Source: Moraxellaceae bacterium UBA2032 (lineage in GTDB: Bacteria; Pseudomonadota; Gammaproteobacteria; Pseudomonadales; Moraxellaceae). From it: a DNA stretch of 11,540 nt. How positions within the stretch are numbered: the stretch's first letter is position 1; each line of letters starts with the position of its first letter. The translations under genes were made by a program, and so were the position numbers. Where the stretch lies: positions 4,706 through 16,245 of the forward strand of contig DDBM01000099.1 in assembly GCA_002333125.1 (NCBI GenBank), in the 5' to 3' direction. The notes under the pieces were generated by a model. The model ran no database searches. It was not told the DNA's origin and saw only the letters and a list, made by a program, of their open reading frames with translations. This document shows, in pieces, positions 1 to 6,542 of this stretch.

Positions 1-453
1 AAGCTGCAAACTCATGTTGGGCAAAATAAATCCGCCCAAGTGAGTATTATTACACACAAAATCTAAAGTCAATGCTGTGCCACAACTCACGACACACACA
101 GGTTGCTGTGGGGCAACCGCTAAAATATTAAGCCAGCGGTCGATACCAAGTCGTTGGGGCTGCTGATACGCACATTGTATGCCTAAACAGGCGGCTGCGG
201 TGGCAGCAAATACAGGTTTTTTTTGCCACCATGACTCACACAACCATGTTAAATACTGATTACTTTGGGCATCTAATACCGACGACACACCCACAAAATC
301 CACAGGCTGATGAAAAATTTCGGGTAACTCTGCGGCAAATGAAGCTAAGTTTTGTTGATGCCAACAGGCATGACTCGCAATAATTTGGCCGTTTTCACAT
401 AACCACCATTTAATGCGCGAATTTCCCATATCAATAAAACACTGTTTAGACAT
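1..453 (-). CDS. coaX: Type III pantothenate kinase (CoaX), 3' end cut by window edge
   Basis: Phosphorylates pantothenate with ATP in the first step of coenzyme A synthesis, in the cytoplasm. Translating from the ATG at 453 gives 151 open codons up to base 1; the family is usually about 240-260 residues, so roughly the last 40% lies outside the window. Visible signatures are the N-terminal phosphate-binding motif IDMGNSRIKW (residues 7-16), the GIDRW motif at 103-107 whose Asp105 matches the family's catalytic Asp, the SCGTALTLD segment at 123-131, and GGFILPN at 140-146. The start lies 2 bp beyond the birA stop and has a good Shine-Dalgarno, AAGGAG, inside the end of birA, so the two genes are surely co-transcribed. 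Type III enzymes are known as birA neighbours in other proteobacteria (the baf/coaX gene). Family assignment is firm; activity is inferred. Confidence 0.93.
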   Translation of the reverse strand, partial: MSKQCFIDMGNSRIKWWLCENGQIIASHACWHQQNLASFAAELPEIFHQPVDFVGVSSVLDAQSNQYLTWLCESWWQKKPVFAATAAACLGIQCAYQQPQRLGIDRWLNILAVAPQQPVCVVSCGTALTLDFVCNNTHLGGFILPNMSLQL

Positions 454-455
454 GG

Positions 456-1424
456 TTAATGCTCCTTTTTACGCAATGACACTTCGCCACCACTAATAAA
501 CTGTAAACCAGTCGCTGTGTTAATAATAAATGCGCCTTGTTTGTCTATGCCTTGAGCTGTGCCTGTTATCGCTTGTGCTAAACCTAACACTTCAACTTCT
601 TGGCCATATAAGGCATCATAACTTTGCCATTTTTTGTGCCATGCGTTAAATCCTTGTTGGGCATAGCCCTGTAACAAACTGACTATATGGCTAATTAACG
701 CCGCCGTTATTTGGTGTCTATTAACACGTTGGCCTGTAATCTCTTTAATATCGACGCTTGGCTGTTGTATTTGCTGTTTAATCGCTTGTGGTAACGACAA
801 GTTAACGCCCACACCAACCACAACGGCACAAACACCGTCCATCTCGGCATTGACTTCAATTAACACCCCACCTAGTTTTTTGCCATGCCACAAAATATCA
901 TTAGGCCACTTTAAGCTTAAATCATGTACACCGCAGCTCTCTAAGGCTTCAATGACGGCCACACCAATCGCCAAGCTCAAACCTTCTAAAACCTGAAAAC
1001 CGTCACTAAACAACCAACCCACCGAGCCATAAAATGTTCCCGCAGGAGGAGAAAACCAAGTACGGCCGCGCCTGCCACGCCCTGCCTGTTGCATTTCGGC
1101 AATACACACCATACCTGATTTTTTTTGGTTTTGAAGTTGTTGTGCAACAACATCATTGGTAGAGCTAACAATAGCTTGAATATCTAAATGATGTATAGAT
1201 GCTTGTATATGCTGCGGAATCGCTTGCCAAATGGCTTGTTGGTTGAGCCACTCTATAGGCTGTTGCAAACGATAACCTTTGCCATGTACTACATCTATAT
1301 CTAAACCACACTGTTGCCAATGTTTAATTTTTTTAGAAATAGTGGTACGACTCACACCTAATTGCTGAGCTAATGCTTCACCAGAATGAAACTTTGCGTC
1401 TGCTATAAGTAATAACAATTCCAT
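456..1424 (-). CDS. birA: Bifunctional biotin-protein ligase / biotin operon repressor BirA
   Basis: Activates biotin with ATP to biotinoyl-AMP, transfers it to the lysine of the biotin carrier protein of acetyl-CoA carboxylase, and as a holo-repressor binds bio operators. The 322-residue length is normal for the bifunctional form (E. coli about 321). Residues 1-60 form a winged helix-turn-helix (GEALAQQLGVSRTTISKKIK at 15-34). The ligase domain follows, with the biotin/adenylate loop GRGRRGRTW at 115-123, KWPND at 172-176 and KLGGVLIEV at 183-191, the lysine being the expected catalytic one. A small SH3-like C-terminal domain covers about 272-320. The DNA-binding domain means it is probably a regulator as well as an enzyme, though no bio gene lies in the window. 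The ATG at 1424 has no clear Shine-Dalgarno. The gene is divergent from metK and heads the birA-coaX operon. Confidence 0.96.
   Translation of the reverse strand: MELLLLIADAKFHSGEALAQQLGVSRTTISKKIKHWQQCGLDIDVVHGKGYRLQQPIEWLNQQAIWQAIPQHIQASIHHLDIQAIVSSTNDVVAQQLQNQKKSGMVCIAEMQQAGRGRRGRTWFSPPAGTFYGSVGWLFSDGFQVLEGLSLAIGVAVIEALESCGVHDLSLKWPNDILWHGKKLGGVLIEVNAEMDGVCAVVVGVGVNLSLPQAIKQQIQQPSVDIKEITGQRVNRHQITAALISHIVSLLQGYAQQGFNAWHKKWQSYDALYGQEVEVLGLAQAITGTAQGIDKQGAFIINTATGLQFISGGEVSLRKKEH
462..467 (-). promoter_or_regulatory. Ribosome binding site of coaX inside birA
   Basis: On the minus strand the sequence reads AAGGAG, followed by 8 nt and then the coaX ATG at 453. It lies within the last codons of birA, which fits translational coupling between the two genes and supports this ATG as the start. 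Confidence 0.75.
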
Positions 1425-1514
1425 AATATGTGTCTATATAATGACTTTAAAATAATTTAAGCATAGCAATATACACAAACAAAGCCATTTTGTACTCAAG
1501 ATGAACATTGTTCC

Positions 1515-1543
1515 TTGCCCTACGCGCTTAAAAACTTTATCTT
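1515..1543 (+). promoter_or_regulatory. Candidate sigma-70 promoter for metK
   Basis: TTGCCC at 1515-1520 (4 of 6 matches to the -35 consensus), a 17-nt spacer and TATCTT at 1538-1543 (4 of 6 to the -10 consensus) are correctly spaced. Transcription would start near 1550, just before inverted-repeat copy A, so that element would be transcribed into the metK leader. The match is moderate and in A/T-rich DNA, so this is a candidate only. Confidence 0.35.
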
Positions 1544-1555
1544 TATTTACTTTTT

Positions 1556-1654
1556 AGGACTTACGCGGTTATCGCTTATTTGCTCACATTTCAACCGTTT
1601 TCAACGGCTTTATGTTCACAAAACGCGTTAATTTCGATGAAATGCGTAAGTCCT
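1556..1654. repeat. MITE-like element, copy A (99 bp, terminal inverted repeats)
   Basis: The ends are perfect 11-bp inverted repeats: AGGACTTACGC at 1556-1566 and GCGTAAGTCCT at 1644-1654. Inside is a small hairpin, CCGTT-ttc-AACGG (1595-1607). There is no coding capacity. The left end matches the left end of the element at 5480 for over 30 bp with mostly transition differences (TTA-GACTTACGC--TTA-CG--TATTTG shared pattern). The right ends share AATGCGTAAGTC exactly and are followed by similar T-rich sequence. The interiors differ in length and sequence. Two copies with shared ends and no transposase fit a non-autonomous miniature inverted-repeat element. Flanking T runs hide any target duplication. 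The right end is 31 bp from the metK ATG, so it is probably part of the metK leader. I cannot name the parent IS family. Confidence 0.75.
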
Positions 1655-1672
1655 GTTCTTTTATTTTGTCCC

Positions 1673-1678
1673 AGAAGG
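1673..1678 (+). promoter_or_regulatory. Ribosome binding site of metK
   Basis: AGAAGG lies 7 nt before the ATG at 1686, and 18 bp after the right end of the inverted-repeat element. It is an acceptable Shine-Dalgarno and fixes the start. Confidence 0.6.
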
Positions 1679-1685
1679 CTTCGTC

Positions 1686-2888
1686 ATGAGTGATTATAGT
1701 GTTTTTACCAGTGAATCCGTATCAGAAGGCCATCCCGATAAAATCGCTGACCAAATTTCGGATGCCGTGTTAGATGCCATTATTGCCCAAGATAAATATG
1801 CGCGTGTTGCCTGTGAAACGATGGTTAAAACAGGTGTTGCTATTGTATCGGGTGAGATTACCACCAGTGCATGGATTGATTTAGAAGATTTAGTGCGTGG
1901 TGTCATTAACGATATTGGTTATACCTCCTCGGCGGTTGGTTATGATGGTTCTACTTGCGGCATTATTAACATTATTGGTAAGCAGTCGGTAGATATTGCT
2001 CAGGGTGTTGACCGTTCTAGCTCCGAAGACCAAGGTGCAGGCGACCAAGGCTTGATGTTTGGTTATGCCAGTAACGAAACCGATGTGTTGATGCCTGCCC
2101 CTATTTGTTATGCCCATCGTTTGGTAGAACGTCAGGCCGAAGTGCGTAAAGGTGGTTTATTACCGTGGTTACGTCCTGATGCTAAGTCTCAAGTAACCTT
2201 TAGATATGAAAATGGCAAACCTGTTGCCATTGATGCTGTGGTGTTATCGACTCAACATAATCCAGATATTGCTTATGGTGATTTGCGTGAAGCGGTGATG
2301 GAGTTAATCGTTAAGCAAGTGCTTCCTGCCGAGTGGCTACACAAAGGCACACAATTTCATATTAACCCTACAGGTCAATTTATTATTGGTGGCCCTGTGG
2401 GTGACTGTGGCTTAACAGGTCGTAAAATTATCGTCGATTCTTACGGTGGTATGGCACGTCATGGCGGTGGTGCTTTTTCGGGTAAAGACCCTTCTAAAGT
2501 TGACCGTTCTGCTGCTTATGCAGGTCGTTATGTGGCCAAAAACCTTGTTGCGGCAGGCTTAGCAGATCGTTGTGAGATTCAAGTGTCGTATGCCATTGGT
2601 GTTGCTCAACCTACCTCAATTTCGATAAATACCTTTGGTACGGGTAAAATTAGCGATGACAAAATTATTGAGTTAATCCGTCGTCATTTTGATTTGCGCC
2701 CTTATGCAATTACCAAAATGCTCGATTTATTACACCCTATGTATAAGCCAACCGCCGCTTATGGCCATTTTGGACGTACCCCCCAAAGCATGACCGTAGG
2801 TGATGATACCTTTACCACGTTTACATGGGAAAAAACCGACAAAGCAGCCGCATTAAAGGCAGATGCGGGCATCAATAGCTCCTCCTGA
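1686..2888 (+). CDS. metK: S-adenosylmethionine synthetase (methionine adenosyltransferase) MetK
   Basis: Makes S-adenosylmethionine from methionine and ATP, releasing phosphate and diphosphate; cytoplasmic tetramer needing Mg2+ and K+. The family hallmarks are all present: GHPDK at 15-19 (His16 and Asp18 at the active site), the methionine-binding motif [12 protein letters not shown] at 117-128, and the glycine-rich P-loop-like [19 protein letters not shown] at 260-278. The protein is 400 residues, a little longer than the roughly 380-390 usual for the family. The extreme C-terminus NSSS and the TGA stop appear to come from a palindromic repeat that begins near 2879, so the last two or three residues are likely acquired. 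The gene stands alone on its strand, divergent from birA and convergent with the hybrid kinase gene. No SAM riboswitch is recognisable upstream; an inverted-repeat element occupies most of the leader. Confidence 0.98.
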   Translation: MSDYSVFTSESVSEGHPDKIADQISDAVLDAIIAQDKYARVACETMVKTGVAIVSGEITTSAWIDLEDLVRGVINDIGYTSSAVGYDGSTCGIINIIGKQSVDIAQGVDRSSSEDQGAGDQGLMFGYASNETDVLMPAPICYAHRLVERQAEVRKGGLLPWLRPDAKSQVTFRYENGKPVAIDAVVLSTQHNPDIAYGDLREAVMELIVKQVLPAEWLHKGTQFHINPTGQFIIGGPVGDCGLTGRKIIVDSYGGMARHGGGAFSGKDPSKVDRSAAYAGRYVAKNLVAAGLADRCEIQVSYAIGVAQPTSISINTFGTGKISDDKIIELIRRHFDLRPYAITKMLDLLHPMYKPTAAYGHFGRTPQSMTVGDDTFTTFTWEKTDKAAALKADAGINSSS

Positions 2889-2960
2889 TAAGGGGGAGGT
2901 TGGGAGGGGGTTATACAAAAACAACCCCACCCTAACCCTCCCCTAATTTAGGGGAGGGAA
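2879..2960. repeat. G/C-rich palindromic dispersed repeat, copy 1, possible two-way terminator
   Basis: The left arm 2891-2912 (AGGGGGAGG...GGGGGTT) and right arm 2923-2944 (AACCCCACCC...CCCCT) are imperfect inverted repeats, 17 of 22 positions complementary. Nested in the right half is a perfect 10-bp stem with a 3-nt loop, CCCTCCCCTA-att-TAGGGGAGGG (2936-2958). The same layout occurs at 6442-6525, starting with the same GCTCCTCC. It sits exactly between convergent genes: it overlaps the metK stop codon and ends 6 bp from the kinase stop. RNA from either strand would fold, so it may act as a terminator or mRNA-end stabiliser for both genes. No strong U tract follows the stem, so intrinsic termination is only a possibility. 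Confidence 0.8.
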
Positions 2961-2966
2961 TCTTTA

Positions 2967-4904
2967 CTAATGTTTTAACCAACGCTCCAAGGTCACAGCC
3001 AACTCTTTACGTTTAAAGGGTTTGGCCAACACATCATCCATACCACTCGCCAAGCAAGCTGCACGCTCATCGTTTAACACACTCGCCGTTACCGCTACTA
3101 CAGGTACACGCGGTAAACCCTGATGCTTCTCATATTCTCTAAACAATGTGGTTGCTTCAAAACCGTCCATTTCGGGCATTTGACAATCCATTAGCACTAA
3201 ATCGTAATGTGAGCTTTTTAAAACGTCTAAAGCTTGTGCGCCATTAACAACAATATCCACCTCACAACCAAAGCCATGTAACATAGCTTTCATGACTTCT
3301 TGATTAGTCGCTGTATCTTCGGCAAGTAAAATATGCGCCCCCTGCCATGAGTTGCGTAAAGATTGTAAACTTTTACTTTGTTGGGCATTACTTGCACTCA
3401 CAGATAATATGGGTGCGGTGGCAGGTGAAAAAATCAAACTAAACGAAAAGCTACTGCCATGTCCTATTTCACTTTGTACCGCAATATAGCCCCCCATTAA
3501 CTCAACCAATTGTTTAACAATGGCCAAACCTAAACCTGTACCACCAAAACGGCGTGTATGTGAGCTATCTGCTTGAATAAAGGGTTGAAATAATTTTTGT
3601 TGTACTTCGGGTTTTATACCAATGCCTGTGTCAGAGATTCTAAAGTCTAAAGTCGTATTTTTATGTTTATTGGCTTGCACACTAATACTCACCAAACCAT
3701 GCTCGGTAAACTTAAGTGCATTTCCGACTAAGTTTAATAAAATTTGGCGTAGCCGCATGGGGTCACCATTAAGTGCTGCTGGCAAACTAACTGCCATATC
3801 TGCCGTTAACACCAAACCTTTACGATGCGCTTGCTCAGACAATAAACTCAACACATCTTCAACAATCGTACGCGGACTAAAATCAACCGTCTCTAAAATT
3901 AAACGCCCAGCTTCAATTTTTGAAAAATCTAAAATATCATTAATAATTAATAACAAAGACTCACCTGAGCTATGTACTGTTTCGACATAACGTCGCTGTC
4001 TAGAGTCTAAAGATGTGCCTAATAACATTTCGGACATCCCCAAAATACCATTCATTGGGGTACGAATTTCATGGCTCATGGTCGCTAAAAATTGCGACTT
4101 GGCTTTATTGGCCGCTTCGGCTGCTTCTTTTGCCGTACTTAATTCACGCGTTCGCTGAGCCACTAAACGCTCTAAATCCTCTCGATGATTTTTAAGCTCA
4201 GAATCGCGGCTTTCTATTTGAATCAACATTTCATTAAAGCGGTCAACCAAATGGCCTATTTCATCTGCACCGCTACCCATCGCACGTAAGGCATAGTTTT
4301 TAGTGCTTGAAACTGTTTCGGCAGTAATCGCTAATTGCAAAATAGGCTCAGTCACATAACGCCCTAAACGCAAGCCTAATACCGCCACCATAATCAATGT
4401 CAATAACAACAAACACGCCAATATAACCAAATAAACAAACAAATCTACCCATGCAGAGTACAAATCGACATCAATAAATAATTCGCCAATTAGCTCACCA
4501 TCAAGAGTAATGTCTTCTTTCAGATGCAAACTACGGCTAAACCACTGCTCTCTATTATCCGATTGTTGGTCACATGCGATTGTCTTATTGGTTTTAGTGT
4601 CACTACGCCATTCGGCAAATACTTCACCCGATGCGCGCATAACACAAGCAAACACAATGGTGGAGTCACTTTTTAAAGAACTTAAAACATTGGTGGTTTC
4701 TTTGGCATCATCAAACGTTAACGCCACTTGGCTGTTAAACGCCGTTACCTTAGCTAAGGTAGATAAGCGTTGAGTTGTCTCTTGATGCATTTTAACAATA
4801 GAAGTAACCGCAAATGCCATCCATGCCACAAACAAGGCCGAACTTGCACTCAGCAATAAGATTCGTCGTAGCTTCTTTTGTAAGGGTAGTTGGCTAATAC
4901 TCAT
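2967..4904 (-). CDS. Hybrid sensor histidine kinase with CHASE8-type periplasmic domain, HAMP and receiver
   Basis: Inner-membrane sensor that autophosphorylates on His and passes phosphate to its own receiver Asp. Order in the 645 residues: TM1 about 15-36; periplasmic domain 37-150 with the CHASE8-like pattern A-x-F-N-S-x-V-A-L-T-F-D-D (54-66) and [16 protein letters not shown] (84-99); TM2 about 153-180; HAMP 181-233; coiled coil to about 265; HisKA with H278 in [11 protein letters not shown]; HATPase with the N box around N391/N395, DTGIGI 425-430 and GGTGLGLAI 454-462; receiver 523-640 with D530, phospho-acceptor D573 in [12 protein letters not shown]606 and K628. All catalytic residues are intact. 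The ATG follows the yfiR-like stop by 1 bp (TAA-C-ATG), so the two are translationally coupled. No Hpt domain or separate response regulator is in the window, so the final output is unknown. Confidence 0.93.
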   Translation of the reverse strand: MSISQLPLQKKLRRILLLSASSALFVAWMAFAVTSIVKMHQETTQRLSTLAKVTAFNSQVALTFDDAKETTNVLSSLKSDSTIVFACVMRASGEVFAEWRSDTKTNKTIACDQQSDNREQWFSRSLHLKEDITLDGELIGELFIDVDLYSAWVDLFVYLVILACLLLLTLIMVAVLGLRLGRYVTEPILQLAITAETVSSTKNYALRAMGSGADEIGHLVDRFNEMLIQIESRDSELKNHREDLERLVAQRTRELSTAKEAAEAANKAKSQFLATMSHEIRTPMNGILGMSEMLLGTSLDSRQRRYVETVHSSGESLLLIINDILDFSKIEAGRLILETVDFSPRTIVEDVLSLLSEQAHRKGLVLTADMAVSLPAALNGDPMRLRQILLNLVGNALKFTEHGLVSISVQANKHKNTTLDFRISDTGIGIKPEVQQKLFQPFIQADSSHTRRFGGTGLGLAIVKQLVELMGGYIAVQSEIGHGSSFSFSLIFSPATAPILSVSASNAQQSKSLQSLRNSWQGAHILLAEDTATNQEVMKAMLHGFGCEVDIVVNGAQALDVLKSSHYDLVLMDCQMPEMDGFEATTLFREYEKHQGLPRVPVVAVTASVLNDERAACLASGMDDVLAKPFKRKELAVTLERWLKH

Positions 4905-4905
4905 G

Positions 4906-5460
4906 TTATTCTCTGGGGACTCGTGCTAACTGCAACATACGCGCACTGAGTTTAAGCCCAGTACCTTGCGTTACACTTTGATTAACCACAAATTGCACCC
5001 TTTGCGCTTCGGTATATAGGCTAATCATGCCCCCTTCTTTTATAAAATCTAAATTATCTGCAATCGTTAATACTGCTTGATTTTGTACTTTTGCCAACCA
5101 TTGTTGTTGCCGTCTCTTTTCGCTAATGCCTATAAATAATACATGACACTCATAATCAGCTAAGGCATCAGGTTCATCGATGATATTAATTATGTGTAAA
5201 AGATGCCCTTGCACTTCGCGTTGGCTTAATTGTTTTAATGCCTCTGTTGTTTTATCTTTACCTGTGACGCACAAATTTAAGGTATCGCCTGATTTAAGGG
5301 CAACATCGGGCCAATCGACAAATTTGGCAAAATTAAACACAAAGGCTGCTTTAACTTGGTCTTCGCTAGGTTCTCCACGCGCATAGGCATACAAGCTCAT
5401 ACTTAACACTGTTAAACAAGCTATGAATATCCATTTTACCGTCTTCAGACGATATGCCAT
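4906..5460 (-). CDS. YfiR-like periplasmic protein (DUF4154 family)
   Basis: Family members such as Pseudomonas YfiR are periplasmic and repress the CHASE8-containing cyclase YfiN; here the likely partner is the CHASE8 kinase encoded 1 bp downstream. The 184-residue protein has a signal peptide (basic start, hydrophobic 10-24, probable cleavage after AYA at 25-27). The family motif [16 protein letters not shown] is at 36-51, and the C-terminal half shows the usual [18 protein letters not shown] (143-160) and [13 protein letters not shown] (169-181). Two cysteines remain in the mature part, C64 (LNLCVTG) and C105 (YECHVLF), spaced like one of the two disulfide pairs I recall from Pseudomonas YfiR; the second pair is absent. 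A strong Shine-Dalgarno (AGAGGAGAGG) precedes the ATG at 5460. Only about 19 bp separate the ATG from inverted-repeat copy B, so its promoter must lie inside or beyond that element. Confidence 0.88.
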   Translation of the reverse strand: MAYRLKTVKWIFIACLTVLSMSLYAYARGEPSEDQVKAAFVFNFAKFVDWPDVALKSGDTLNLCVTGKDKTTEALKQLSQREVQGHLLHIINIIDEPDALADYECHVLFIGISEKRRQQQWLAKVQNQAVLTIADNLDFIKEGGMISLYTEAQRVQFVVNQSVTQGTGLKLSARMLQLARVPRE

Positions 5461-5479
5461 GCACCTCTCCTCTTTTTAA

Positions 5480-5617
5480 GACTTACGCAATTACCGTCTA
5501 TTTGTTAATAACGTTAACTATTACTTGTCATTGTGTACAAGTTAACGTAATGCTTTATAAACAGTACTTAATCATTTTTATACACTAAACACCTGAGGCT
5601 AGTGCAATGCGTAAGTC
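5480..5617. repeat. MITE-like element, copy B (138 bp, terminal inverted repeats)
   Basis: The ends are 10-bp perfect inverted repeats, GACTTACGCA at 5480-5489 and TGCGTAAGTC at 5608-5617, and both match the ends of the 99-bp element at 1556-1654. The interior is different from that copy and contains its own hairpin: ACGTTAAC (5511-5518) pairs with GTTAACGT (5541-5548), and ACTTGT (5523-5528) with ACAAGT (5537-5542). It has no coding capacity. TATAAA-like hexamers occur inside on the minus strand, facing yfiR, without convincing -35 partners. Its left end lies 20 bp from the yfiR-like ATG. Flanks are T-rich on both sides, so no target duplication can be assigned. Confidence 0.75.
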
Positions 5618-5862
5618 GTATTTTTTGTGATACCGTCATTGGTTCACAATGCGCTTATTATTGACTAACTATACATCAACTAAGCCCCTCTTATTTAAGA
5701 AAAGACTAACAGCTTTCACTTACCATTTCACAATTGTAACAAGGTATTACAAAAGCTATCTTTTCAATCTATATTTGACTGGTTTATAACTAACCCTGTA
5801 TTGTAAAAATGTAACAACGCTTAGGCTTTGTTTTTGTCCCTTGAGATTTTAAGAGTTTTACC
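5618..5862. other. Non-coding region upstream of yfaZ-like gene
   Basis: Together with 5461-5617 this makes a 402-bp stretch without a gene between the divergent yfiR-like and yfaZ-like genes. Apart from inverted-repeat copy B it is A/T-rich. It contains an interrupted palindrome TTGTAA-N7-TTACAA (5734-5752) and a candidate promoter just downstream. I find no small ORF with a ribosome binding site and no recognisable RNA gene. Confidence 0.6.
5775..5804 (+). promoter_or_regulatory. Candidate sigma-70 promoter for yfaZ-like gene
   Basis: TTGACT at 5775-5780 (5 of 6 to the -35 consensus), 18 nt, then TATTGT at 5799-5804 (4 of 6 to the -10 consensus). The predicted start near 5811 gives a leader of about 50 nt, with AAGAG at 5851-5855 as a modest ribosome binding site 7 nt before the ATG. 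Confidence 0.45.
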
Positions 5863-6408
5863 ATGAAAAAATATATCGCTTTAGCTTTAGCTTGTTTTAG
5901 TAGTCACAGTTTTGCTGACAGTGCCTCTATAGATTTAAATGATGATGCGTTACGCCTAAGTTATCAGCACAGTTTAGCCAAAGACTATGATGTTGACCTT
6001 GCATGGGTACACGTTAAAGACGTAGGCAATACGGTGTCTGCAGGTTTTGTATTAGCACAAGCCTTAAACAATGATATTACTGCCAGCATAGGTGGCAAAG
6101 CATTGTTTCAGCAACACGACACTCTACCTGATGGTATGGCAATGGCGGTTGGTGGCTCAGTTCGTATTACACCTGCTGCTAATAAAAATATTGCACTAAC
6201 TGGCTCGCTGTTTTTTGCACCTAATGTATTGTCCTTTGGTGACATGGACAATTATCAAGAAATCGAAATTCGTGGCGAATACCAATTTAGCCCGCAACTT
6301 GTGGCTTATGCGGGCTATCGTAATAATAGTGCCGATTACAATGTACCTAATGGAGAAAACCGTGAGTTATATGATGGCATGATGTTTGGTGCTCAATTTA
6401 AGTTTTAA
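5863..6408 (+). CDS. YfaZ-like outer-membrane beta-barrel protein
   Basis: A 181-residue protein with a clear signal peptide (MKKYIALALACFSSHSFA, cleavage probably after A18). The mature part is rich in alternating polar/hydrophobic strands and ends in the pattern GMMFGAQFKF, a C-terminal aromatic typical of barrels inserted by the BAM machinery. YfaZ-family features are visible: SIDLNDDALRLSY near the start, DVDLAWVHVKDVGNTVSAGF (44-63), a glycine-rich middle (GGKALF, VGGSVRITP), the FFAPNVLSFGDMDNYQEIEIRGEYQ region and AGYRNNSADYN near the end. The function of this family is not established; a small porin-like or structural role is a guess. It is a single gene, divergent from the yfiR-kinase operon and separated from it by 402 bp, so shared control is possible but not shown. 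Confidence 0.8.
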   Translation: MKKYIALALACFSSHSFADSASIDLNDDALRLSYQHSLAKDYDVDLAWVHVKDVGNTVSAGFVLAQALNNDITASIGGKALFQQHDTLPDGMAMAVGGSVRITPAANKNIALTGSLFFAPNVLSFGDMDNYQEIEIRGEYQFSPQLVAYAGYRNNSADYNVPNGENRELYDGMMFGAQFKF

Positions 6409-6441
6409 TTGATACAACCTTCATCCTATTATTAATATATT

Positions 6442-6525
6442 GCTCCTCCACCTGACAAGGGAGAGGCTGGGAGGGGAATTAGCATATCAACCCCCACCCT
6501 ACCTCCCCTAAATTAGAGGGAGGGA
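6442..6525. repeat. G/C-rich palindromic dispersed repeat, copy 2, possible two-way terminator
   Basis: Opens with the same GCTCCTCC as the copy at 2879 and keeps the same plan: a left arm AGGGAGAGGCTGGGAGGGGA, a short A/T spacer, a right arm rich in CCCCACCCTACC, and a terminal hairpin (CCTCCC-CTA pairing with TAG-a-GGGAGG, one bulged base, about 6502-6523). Sequence differs from copy 1 at several places, so the copies are not recent duplicates. It again lies at a convergent junction, 34 bp after the yfaZ-like stop and 17 bp before the end of the AraC-type gene, where it may end both transcripts. Confidence 0.8.
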
Positions 6526-6542
6526 ACATCAAAAGCCTGCCA

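Noticed and set aside
123..155. Ser in place of Asp before CGTALTLD in CoaX as a loss of function
   Set aside because: I am not certain which residue is standard in the proteobacterial branch; the catalytic GIDRW Asp105 and the N-terminal motif are intact.
1425..1685. SAM riboswitch in the metK leader
   Set aside because: Gammaproteobacterial metK is not usually riboswitch-controlled, and I see no SAM-I, SAM-II or SAM-IV core; the structure present is explained by the inverted-repeat element.
3622..3990. 122-codon open frame on the plus strand inside the kinase gene, and other overlapping frames
   Set aside because: It lies antisense to the conserved HisKA/HATPase coding region, has no recognisable domain and no ribosome binding site; it is a shadow of the real gene, as are the other overlapping frames.
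2879..6525. The two palindromic repeats as borders of a mobile island
   Set aside because: The copies differ in sequence, sit at gene ends in the manner of dispersed repeats, and the genes between show no integrase or composition shift that I can see.
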